From: Candidatus Tidjanibacter faecipullorum
GTDB taxonomy: Bacteria; Bacteroidota; Bacteroidia; Bacteroidales; Rikenellaceae
Reading direction: 5' to 3'
DNA length: 57,973 nucleotides
Assembly: GCA_019116245.1 (NCBI GenBank)
Contig: DXCC01000029.1
Span: forward strand, 1 to 57,973
Part shown: positions 1 to 7,178 of the stretch, piece by piece
Position numbering within the stretch: position 1 is the first letter of the stretch
How the letters are laid out: each line of letters begins with the position of its first letter
Translations under genes and position numbers: made by a program
Notes under the pieces: model-generated
The model's input: the letters and a program-made list of their open reading frames with translations, nothing else
What the model was told of the DNA's origin: nothing
Database searches by the model: none

Positions 1-2
1 TA

Positions 3-527
3 GATAGTGTTGATTTTGTGGATTCGCAACATTTTTATATGCGCTTGCATAAAGTGTGGCAAGTGGATAGTGCGAATATAGATTACGGTCAATTCTTGGA
101 ATTCATTGCGATGGCACGCAAAAAAGGTATTCGTACCGAATTTCAGCCATTAACAGATATGAAACCTTATGTCTGTTATGCGGATATTTATGGTTGTGCG
201 GTGATCAATTATGATGGCAATATTTTCAAATGTACGGCTCGTAAATTTTCGGTAGATAATGCGGAAGGAGTATTGACTCAGGATGGTAGTATTTTGTGGA
301 ATGTCGAGAGAATACAACGTCGGTTGATGTGTGTCGCTCCAGTCGTGTGTCGGCAATGCAAAATCTATCCGGCGTGTCAAGGTTTCTGTTCTCAGCATAA
401 ATTGGAAATGATCGGGCATCAAAATGATGGCCAATACTGCCCGGTACAAAAAGATTTCTCCATAGATAAATATATCTTATTGAATTTTCAACAGCAATAT
501 ATTCAAGGCAAGTTGATGTGGCTATGA
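3..527 (+). CDS. Radical SAM enzyme, C-terminal SPASM domain (5' truncated by window edge)
   Basis: The reading frame is open to the first base, so the catalytic radical SAM barrel lies outside the window. Counting from the GTG at 18, the cysteines follow the SPASM pattern: C53, then G67-x4-C72, then C111-x2-C114-x5-C120-x3-C124, and a final C141. SPASM domains bind two auxiliary 4Fe-4S clusters in enzymes that modify ribosomal peptides or act as sulfatase maturases. The DNA is clearly more AT-rich than the rest of the window, suggesting acquisition. The stop overlaps the start of the next gene (ATGA), so the two are probably translated together. The substrate cannot be told from here, and no precursor peptide is visible downstream. 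The SPASM call is firm; peptide-maturase rather than sulfatase-maturase is an inference from the neighbouring outer-membrane genes. Confidence 0.8.
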   Translation, partial: DSVDFVDSQHFYMRLHKVWQVDSANIDYGQFLEFIAMARKKGIRTEFQPLTDMKPYVCYADIYGCAVINYDGNIFKCTARKFSVDNAEGVLTQDGSILWNVERIQRRLMCVAPVVCRQCKIYPACQGFCSQHKLEMIGHQNDGQYCPVQKDFSIDKYILLNFQQQYIQGKLMWL

Positions 528-1237
528 ACAGAAAGATTTTATGCGTGATAGCGTTTGCTTTGTGCGGCGTTATGACGGCCTTCGCCGGCAAACCGCAATG
601 GATTGCTGAGGTGGTATTTGAAAAGGGAACGTTGCATGGCGTACCGTTCGCTACCCTGGAATTGACAGACGATGCGACGGGTGAGTTGGCTTATGTTGCC
701 ATGACGGATCAGGGCGGTTGGTACGACCTCGGCAATGTGGAAACAGGGAAAGTGTATCGCATGGTAGGCTCTGCCGCCGGTTATGAAACGTTGTCCAAGA
801 AGATCAAGCCGGAGCCGATTGCCATTCCGGGTAATGCATGGCTGGGGGTCGCTTTGGTGGCAGATCCGGCGGCCGAGGTGGACATTCCCGTGACGCGTTG
901 GAGCCCCAACGAGTTGAAGCCCGCTGAACAGACCCTTGAGGCGCTGATTGCCTCGGTGCCCGGTATTGTGTATGAGGAGGGATTTTTGTCCGATGTGGAT
1001 GAAGGCAGTGTGGCCTTTATGGTAGGAGGCAATGTGACGACGATGCGTACGTTTGAGACGCTGCGTGATCAGTTCGCATCATTCCATGTGACGTATGTAG
1101 CCTATTATGATTTGCGTGCGGTGCCCGGTTCGGCTTATGCGGGTGTGCTCAGCGTCGGACTGGCAGAGGTCGATGATGCGTCGGCTACGTTGCCGCAAGA
1201 GGCGGTCGGCGAATCGACCGGCTGGGATTTCCGTTGA
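524..1237 (+). CDS. Secreted CarboxypepD-regulatory-like plus plug-like protein without barrel
   Basis: A 237-aa protein starting at the ATG that overlaps the upstream stop. Residues 1-21 form a signal peptide. The next ~80 residues look like a carboxypeptidase-regulatory-like beta-sandwich (GVPFATLEL, then GGWYDLGNV). The C-terminal half resembles the plug segment of Bacteroidetes outer-membrane receptors: LIASVPGI, VAFMVGGN and YVAYYDLRAVPGSAYAGVLS match the pattern seen in the next gene (VPQL, LFINGV, IEYYDLPPMRYGG). No beta-barrel follows; the protein stops where the barrel would begin. It could be a periplasmic partner of the neighbouring receptor, or a truncated paralogue of it. The domain reading is by eye and no function is known. 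Confidence 0.7.
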   Translation: MNRKILCVIAFALCGVMTAFAGKPQWIAEVVFEKGTLHGVPFATLELTDDATGELAYVAMTDQGGWYDLGNVETGKVYRMVGSAAGYETLSKKIKPEPIAIPGNAWLGVALVADPAAEVDIPVTRWSPNELKPAEQTLEALIASVPGIVYEEGFLSDVDEGSVAFMVGGNVTTMRTFETLRDQFASFHVTYVAYYDLRAVPGSAYAGVLSVGLAEVDDASATLPQEAVGESTGWDFR

Positions 1238-1282
1238 GAACAGATACTGAAGAACCATGTGAACCTATTGAAACTGACCTAA

Positions 1283-3609
1283 TTGGAAACCTTGCGTTAC
1301 TTACTATTATTGGTGGCGGTGCTGATGGGAGGCGGCACCATCGCCTCCGGACAGATAGCCTTGTCCGGTACCGTCATGACCGATTCGGGCGAACCGGCGG
1401 CGTTTGCCAATGTCATTCTTACTCCGGTGGCCGATACGACGCGTGTGCTGGATGCGGGGCTGGTCGATATGACCGGCCACTATGCGCTCAAGAAACAGCG
1501 TCAGGGACGCTATCTGGTGACGATCTCGCTGGTGGGGTATCGGACCTTGCGCGAGGAGGTGCTGCTGCGGACGGCTTCCGTGGGGGCCGGGACGGATGTG
1601 GTGTGTGATTTCGTGCTGATCGCCGATGTGGAACAGATCGAAGGGGTAGTGTGCGAGGCAGCAATGTCGTTCAGCAGCTCGATCGGACGGTCTATCAGAT
1701 TTCGCGCGAAGACCGCCAGCGGGCCTATTCCGCCCTCGATCTGATGGAAAAGGTGCCGCAGTTGCGGTTGGATCCCCTGTCGCAGAAACTGGCCTCCCAA
1801 GCGGGAAGCGTCAATCTCTTCATCAACGGCGTGGCCGCCTCCGAGCAGGAACTGAAAACGTTGCGCCCGGAGGATATCAAGACCATCGAATACTACGACC
1901 TGCCGCCCATGCGCTACGGTGGCAGAGACAGCAAGGCGGTCAATGTGGTGACCAAAGGAGCCGTGGCAGGTTTCTACGGAGGCGTGGATCTCAGCCATGG
2001 AACGTCGCACTCGTATTTCAACGACGGCCTTTACCTGAAGTACAATCGCGGCAAAGGACAGTTGATGTTGCGTTATGAGACCAACTACAAGAACGACAAG
2101 AATATCGGCGAGTGGGAGCGATACGCTTATACGTTGCATGATGTCGATTACGTGAAGGAGGCGACGGGGCGCCGTCACCTCATGTATTTCGTGAACAACA
2201 TTAATTTGCAGTACACCAATCAGAAGCAGGATAATTACATTTTTCAGGCACTCGCCTCGACCAACGTGCTCGAAACGGAGAATACGGTCAATACCGATAT
2301 CGACTGGTTTGTGGATGAGATATTGAACGAACGTACGGGGGTTTCGCGCAGCCTGCAGCATTCGGTCAGCCCTTCGTTGAATCTGTATCTGTGGAAACAG
2401 CTGGATAAGAAGCAGGAGATCATTGCCAATCTGGTCGGCACTTATTTCGATGCTTTCGGCGATAATAAGGAGGAGTGGATGGCTGAGGTTCCGGTGTTGA
2501 ATGATCGTCAGACGATGCAGAACAACAAATATTCGGTTATCGGCGAGGGCATGTACAGCAAACATTTTGGCCATGTCTCGTTGTCGGTTGGCGAACAGTT
2601 CTCTTACGAGCATTTGGCCTCGCTTATCGACAACAGCTTCGTGAATGACCGCTATGTGACGGAATTGATATCCACCCAAACCTATGCCGAGGTCGATGGC
2701 CGCCATTTGGACAATAAGTTGCAATGGCGTCTTTCGCTGGGAGCGTCGGGTCGTTATACGGGCAGTCGTGAGGTGGAAGAGTAGAACTGGGTCTTCACGC
2801 CGCGACTGACGGTCGGTTATCAGATCTTGCCGACCTTGCTGGTGCGGGCCGGTTTCTCGCAGTACAACACATCGCCCAGTCTGAGTCAGTTGAACAACAG
2901 CGCCACGCTGGTGTCCGACAATATCATCCAGCGCGGTAACCCGTACCTGAAAAGCGGTTTTGCCAACACGACCTTCCTCGGCCTGTCCTATACCAACAAC
3001 TGGCTGGCCATCTATCTGACCGGCAGTTTCCAATATGCCAAGAATCCGATCAATACCTACTTTGTGGAGGGTGAACAGTATATGGAACTGGTGCAGAAGA
3101 ATGCCTATTGGTCCCGTGTAGCCGGTGTGAACTATAACATACAGATCACGCCCTTTGCCAATCGCATCCTGACGTTGAAACTGACTGGCGGTGTCTATTA
3201 TCAGCAGTACGACAGCCCGTTTGCCGGCCGTTTCGATTATGTGACCTATCCGCTCTCTTACGAGGTGGACGTGAATTGGAAAAATTTCACGGCTTTTTAT
3301 CAAGGGGCCTTGAATAACAGGTATCTCAATTTGCCCTATTTGATCGATGCTCAACCCGTTTCCAATCTGGGCGTCCGTTATCGCTATAAGGATTGGATGT
3401 TCTCGGCCACGTGGATTGGTTTGTTGATTGACTGGTCGTATGGCGGTCGTACGGTCGGGGCGAGTGTGGTGCAACATGACCAGTTGGCTACCTATTGGAA
3501 TAATCGGAACATGATTCTGATCGGTGTCAGCTTCCAGTTCGGCAAAGGACGCGTCTACAACGAGGCGACCCGTCGGGTGGACAATGCCGACCGCGACTCA
3601 GGTCTGTAG
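1283..3609 (+). pseudogene. Outer-membrane beta-barrel receptor (TonB-type, OMP_b-brl family), broken
   Basis: Three ORF pieces add up to one receptor of about 775 residues. Piece one (1283 to ~1657, TTG start) has a signal peptide and a carboxypeptidase-regulatory-like domain. The frame then shifts around 1655-1660: restoring one G in GAGGC rejoins it to piece two (to 2784), which has a plug-like region (LFINGV, IEYYDLPPMRYGG, VNVVTKG) and the first barrel strands. Piece two ends at an in-frame TAG at 2782-2784. The same frame continues at once with barrel sequence to 3609, ending in alternating aromatic strands. An upstream ATG at 1257 is followed directly by TGA, so the start may also be damaged. 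Either a real pseudogene or assembly errors; the sequence between lesions is well preserved, so inactivation would be recent. Confidence 0.8.
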
Positions 3610-3756
3610 CCGGCAGGGGGGGTAATTATTGGAGCGCCGCCATGTTCCCGTGTGGAGCATGGCGACGTCCGTTTCTCGGGCAGCGGCGTCCTTGTGGGAA
3701 AATGTGGCGAGCATGCGCGTGAAGATGTCGCTGAAAAGCGTACCTTTGTTCCGCTT

Positions 3757-4203
3757 ATGGGAAGAATATTGGCCATAGACTACGGCACCAAACGGACCGG
3801 CATTGCCGTGAGCGATCCGCTGCGGATGATTGCGGGAGGGCTGGATACGGTACCCACCGCCCAGTTGCTCGGCTGGCTGGCCCGCTACATGGGGGCCGAG
3901 CCGGTGGATATCATCGTGGTGGGGCGTCCCACGCGGACGGACGGTTCGCCGAGCGATACGCTGGCGGCGGCCGAGGCGCTGGTTGCCAAACTGCGGGCCG
4001 GCTATCCCGGCAAGACCGTGACCATGTTCGACGAGCGGTTCACCTCCGTACTGGCCCATCGGGCCATGCTCGACGGGGGCATGAAGAAGATGCAGCGGCG
4101 CGACAAGGCGGTGGTGGACAAGATCAGCGCCACGATCCTGCTGCAGGACTTCATGGAGAGCCGCGCCTATGCGCTGTTGAATGATAACGACACACAATCA
4201 TGA
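3757..4203 (+). CDS. ruvX: Putative pre-16S rRNA nuclease / Holliday junction resolvase RuvX (YqgF)
   Basis: 148 aa, typical length for the family. The frame is open further upstream to 3652, but homology begins at the ATG at 3757 (MGRILAIDYG). RNase H-fold motifs are present: IDYGTKRTGIA with the catalytic Asp at residue 8, VVGRPTRTDG, FDERFTS, and DKISATILLQDF near the end. The family trims the 5' end of 16S rRNA precursor and has been proposed as an anti-termination factor or resolvase. The stop overlaps the start of def (ATGA at 4200-4203), so the two are co-translated. A TACCTTTG element at 3741-3748 is promoter-like but would leave almost no leader. Confidence 0.92.
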   Translation: MGRILAIDYGTKRTGIAVSDPLRMIAGGLDTVPTAQLLGWLARYMGAEPVDIIVVGRPTRTDGSPSDTLAAAEALVAKLRAGYPGKTVTMFDERFTSVLAHRAMLDGGMKKMQRRDKAVVDKISATILLQDFMESRAYALLNDNDTQS

Positions 4204-4757
4204 TATACCCTATTTACATATACGGGTCGCCCGTATTGCGCAATGAGTGCGAAGAGATCGGCCGGGATTTCCCCGATCTGACCAAACTGGTCGAAGACAT
4301 GTTCGAGACGATGTACGCTTCCGACGGCGTGGGACTGGCAGCGCCCCAGATCGGCAAGAATCTGCGGCTGTTCGTCGTGGATACCGAACCTTTCGCGTCG
4401 CAGGATCCGACGGCGGCCGGTTACAAGCGGGCCTTCATCAATCCCGAGATTGTCGAGGAGTCGGACGTGGAGGTGCTGATGGGGGAGGGATGTCTGTCGC
4501 TGCCCGGTCTGCACGAGGAGGTGTATCGTCCCGAGAAGATCCGGATCCGCTACCTGGACGAACATTTCGTGGAGCACGAGGATGAGCTGGAGGGGTGGCC
4601 GGCCCGTGCCGTGCAGCACGAATACGACCACATCGAAGGCATTGTCTTCACCGACCGGTTGGCTCCGCTGCGCAAGACCCTGATCCGCAACAAGCTCAAC
4701 GCCATGGCCAAGGGCAAGTACGAGGCCTCCTATCGCACCAAACAGACCCGTAAGTAG
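4200..4757 (+). CDS. def: Peptide deformylase
   Basis: 185 aa. Removes the formyl group from the N-terminal methionine of new proteins. All three metal-site motifs are seen: GVGLAAPQIG at residues 43-52, EGCLSLPG with the metal ligand Cys98, and HEYDH with ligands His140 and His144 and catalytic Glu141. The start overlaps the ruvX stop. The gene is followed by a strong hairpin shared with the convergent regulator gene. Confidence 0.97.
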   Translation: MIYPIYIYGSPVLRNECEEIGRDFPDLTKLVEDMFETMYASDGVGLAAPQIGKNLRLFVVDTEPFASQDPTAAGYKRAFINPEIVEESDVEVLMGEGCLSLPGLHEEVYRPEKIRIRYLDEHFVEHEDELEGWPARAVQHEYDHIEGIVFTDRLAPLRKTLIRNKLNAMAKGKYEASYRTKQTRK

Positions 4758-4785
4758 TCTGCGGAGGGCGGATGCCTGCAAAACA

Positions 4786-4819
4786 AAGCGGCGCGACAGA
4801 TGCTTCTGTCGCGCCGCTT
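4786..4819. terminator. Bidirectional terminator hairpin between def and FadR-type regulator
   Basis: Perfect 15-bp stem (4786-4800 with 4805-4819) and a TGCT loop, lying between two convergent genes. Both ends have short A/T tails (AA on the left, TT on the right). Confidence 0.75.
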
Positions 4820-4841
4820 GGCATTATGAATGCGCCGGAGG

Positions 4842-5567
4842 TCAGGCTTCGGCTTTTTGTTTGGCCGGATCGAGGTAGGTCTGGTAGACCCCGAAGTGGC
4901 GGATGACGGCCTGGCGGTATCCCTCTTCGTCACCGGCCTTGATAAGGTCGAGCAATGTGCTGTGGGTTACCAACTGGCCTTTGGCGGCGAGGGCTTTCAT
5001 GTGCTCCTCGAATTCGGCCTGATGCTGGGCGACGATGTAGTCGATCGCCGGGGAGATCAGTTCCTGGAATTCGCTCAGGATCTTGTTGCCGACGGCTTCG
5101 TAAAGTTTCTTGTGGAATTCCGTGCGACGGGCTACGGCGAAGTCGTTGCCCAGCCGTTCTTCTTCGGTGACGATCTTCTCCAGTTCGGCGATCAACTGCG
5201 GGGTGATGGCTTTGAACAGCGCGTGCGACATGCCCAGGTCGAGCGTGATGCGCATCTCGAAGATGTCGTACAGGGTGGTGTCGCTCATCAGCAGCGGGTT
5301 GATGCTGCGGCGCATGCTGGCCAGCAGCGACGGCTCGGCAAGCGTCATACCCCGTTTGGTGCGCGACTGGATCATGCCGGTCATCTTGAAGCGGCTGAGC
5401 GCTTCGCGCAGTACCGTACGTCCGGTTCCGAGCGATGCCGACAGTTCGTTTTCGTTCGGGATGCTGCTACCCGGACGGAGGCCTTGCTCCTTGAAGTACT
5501 GGATCAGTTTCTCTTCAACCTGATCGACGAGCGTGTACCCGTTTCTGTCTATTCGAAGGCTATCCAT
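4842..5567 (-). CDS. FadR/GntR-family transcriptional regulator (FCD domain)
   Basis: 241 aa. Residues ~10-80 form a winged helix-turn-helix of the GntR type (IPNENELSASLGTGRTVLREAL, then RTKRGM). Residues ~95-220 form an all-helical FCD effector domain with metal/ligand-type residues in the helices (ITLDLGM, EFHKKLYEAVGN, HSTLLDLI). FCD regulators usually bind small organic acids. It is divergent from the aminotransferase and acyl-CoA synthetase genes, so it most likely controls them and itself. The 258-bp intergenic region carries a -7 element for this gene at 5618-5625 and an A/T palindrome. The ligand is unknown; a 2-oxo acid or amino-acid breakdown product would fit. Confidence 0.9.
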   Translation of the reverse strand: MDSLRIDRNGYTLVDQVEEKLIQYFKEQGLRPGSSIPNENELSASLGTGRTVLREALSRFKMTGMIQSRTKRGMTLAEPSLLASMRRSINPLLMSDTTLYDIFEMRITLDLGMSHALFKAITPQLIAELEKIVTEEERLGNDFAVARRTEFHKKLYEAVGNKILSEFQELISPAIDYIVAQHQAEFEEHMKALAAKGQLVTHSTLLDLIKAGDEEGYRQAVIRHFGVYQTYLDPAKQKAEA

Positions 5568-5617
5568 ACAATATAAATATTAAAAGGGTGTTATGAACAT
5601 AGGAGGAAAAGCAGTAC

Positions 5618-5625
5618 AAAAATAA
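5618..5625 (-). promoter_or_regulatory. Promoter -7 element (TATTTTTG on minus) of FadR-type regulator gene
   Basis: Matches the Bacteroidetes TAnnTTTG consensus about 50 bp upstream of the regulator start. No clear -33 TTG was found. Confidence 0.5.
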
Positions 5626-5652
5626 ATTTCTTTTTGGTAAACTGACGTCTTA

Positions 5653-5664
5653 AAAACGTTTTTT
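5653..5664. promoter_or_regulatory. Perfect 12-bp palindrome, candidate operator
   Basis: AAAAACGTTTTT lies between the divergent regulator and aminotransferase genes, roughly 30 bp upstream of the regulator's -7 element. GntR-family proteins bind short palindromes in such positions. A/T-rich palindromes can occur by chance, so this is a candidate only. Confidence 0.35.
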
Positions 5665-5759
5665 GCGATCAATTATTTTGTGTGATGCTTACAAAACGCA
5701 GTTTATTCGCCGTTGTGTGTATAAATGTGATGCAAAGCGTGGCCGACAGCCCCGAAGTG

Positions 5760-5789
5760 TTGTCGCTTCGGAATAAATTGCTAACTTTG
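5760..5789 (+). promoter_or_regulatory. Bacteroidetes-type promoter for the aminotransferase
   Basis: TTG at 5760-5762, a 19-bp spacer, and TAACTTTG at 5782-5789, fitting the TTG-N19-21-TAnnTTTG rule. The aminotransferase ATG is 37 bp past the -7 element, which supports the start at 5826. Confidence 0.65.
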
Positions 5790-5825
5790 AAAGATTCAAA
5801 AAACTACGCAAAAAACTACTACGAC

Positions 5826-7139
5826 ATGAAGAATACGCTTATTGATCCGGCGGTGGTGGCGGAAGCCATGCGGCAGTATGATGTTACGGATCTGAATACG
5901 GCAGCCATTCGCCAGATCGGCGGCATTGTGAAGTATATCGAGGACAAGACGGGCGAGGAGTTCGTCCATTTCGAGATGGGCGTGCCGGGCCTGCCTCCGG
6001 TGCGGATCGGCATCGAGGCCGAACACCGGGCGCTCGACGAGGGCAAACCGGCCATCTATCCTCCCATGCCGGGCATCCCCGAGCTCAAACGGGAGGCCTC
6101 CCGTTTTCTGAAGGCCTTCGTGAATGTGGACATTTCGCCCGAGGGGTGCATCCCGACGGTGGGCTCCATGCAGGGTGCCTATGCCATCCTGACCCTCTGC
6201 TCGCAGATCGACCGTCGGAAGGATACGATTCTGTATATCGATCCGGGCTTCTCGGTGCAGAAGACCCAGGCCGACGTGATCGGCGTCAAACGCGAGTCGT
6301 TCGACGTGTACGACTACCGGGCCGAGAAGCTGGGGCCGAAGCTGGAGAGCTACCTGCAGAAGGGCAACGTGGCCGCCATTCTCTTCTCCAACCCCAATAA
6401 CCCGACCTGGATGTGTCTGTCAGACAGCGAGCTGAAGACCATCGGCGAACTGGCCACCAAATATGATACGATCGTGATCGAGGATCTGGCCTACCTGGGC
6501 ATGGATTTCCGCCGCGATCTGGGCAAACCCTTCCAGCCGCCCTATCAGGTGAGCGTGTCGCGCTATACGGACAACTATATCATCATGATGAGCGCCTCGA
6601 AGATCTTCAGCTATGCCGGTCAGCGCATTGCCGTGATCGCCATCTCCGACAAGATCTATTCGCGCTATTACGAGGATCTGATGAAGCGCTACGGACTGGG
6701 CCGTTTCGGTCAGGTCATGGTGCAGCGCATTCTCTACTGCCTCTCGTCGGGTACTTCCCACACGGCCCAGTATGCCATTGCAGCCATGCTGAAGGCGGCC
6801 AGCGACGGTACGCTCGATTTCGTGGAGGAGGTGAAGGAGTATGGCCGCCGCACGGCGAAACTCAAGGAGATCTTCCAGCGCAACGGGTTCCACATCGTGT
6901 ATGACCACGACCTGGACGAGCCGCTCAGCGACGGTTTCTTCTTTACGGTGGGGTACAAGGATGTCGAGGGCGGCGAACTGCTGCGCCAGCTGATGCACTA
7001 CGGGGTCAGCGCCATTGTGCTCTCCACCACGGGCAGCGACCAGCAGGGACTGCGCATCTGCGCATCGACCGTCCAGCCCCGTCACTATGACATGCTTGAC
7101 CGGCGCCTGCGCCTCTTCAACGAAAATTACGGCAAGTAG
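5826..7139 (+). CDS. PLP-dependent aminotransferase, class I/II
   Basis: 437 aa from the ATG at 5826. The frame is open back to 5682, but that part overlaps the promoter and has no aminotransferase features. Fold-type I motifs are seen: NPNNPTW, IEDLAYLGMDF, and SASKIFSYAGQR with the PLP-binding lysine at residue 259. It swaps an amino group between an amino acid and a 2-oxo acid in the cytoplasm. It sits 39 bp upstream of an ADP-forming acyl-CoA synthetase and opposite a FadR-type regulator. The group looks like an amino-acid fermentation unit, with the 2-oxo acid passing through the oxidoreductase at 53.5-56.2 kb. Substrate specificity cannot be read from the sequence. Confidence 0.92.
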   Translation: MKNTLIDPAVVAEAMRQYDVTDLNTAAIRQIGGIVKYIEDKTGEEFVHFEMGVPGLPPVRIGIEAEHRALDEGKPAIYPPMPGIPELKREASRFLKAFVNVDISPEGCIPTVGSMQGAYAILTLCSQIDRRKDTILYIDPGFSVQKTQADVIGVKRESFDVYDYRAEKLGPKLESYLQKGNVAAILFSNPNNPTWMCLSDSELKTIGELATKYDTIVIEDLAYLGMDFRRDLGKPFQPPYQVSVSRYTDNYIIMMSASKIFSYAGQRIAVIAISDKIYSRYYEDLMKRYGLGRFGQVMVQRILYCLSSGTSHTAQYAIAAMLKAASDGTLDFVEEVKEYGRRTAKLKEIFQRNGFHIVYDHDLDEPLSDGFFFTVGYKDVEGGELLRQLMHYGVSAIVLSTTGSDQQGLRICASTVQPRHYDMLDRRLRLFNENYGK

Positions 7140-7178
7140 GGGCAGCCGTGTGATGGCTATTATTGAGAAAAGCGAAAT

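Noticed and set aside
2782-2784. Programmed stop read-through in the receptor gene
   Set aside because: A second, independent frameshift in the same gene makes simple inactivation or sequence error more likely; no recoding signal is visible.
1510-3477. 655-codon open frame on the minus strand
   Set aside because: It is antisense to the receptor pseudogene, rich in His/Arg/Gln/Ile in the way of reverse-frame shadows, with no domain or signal.
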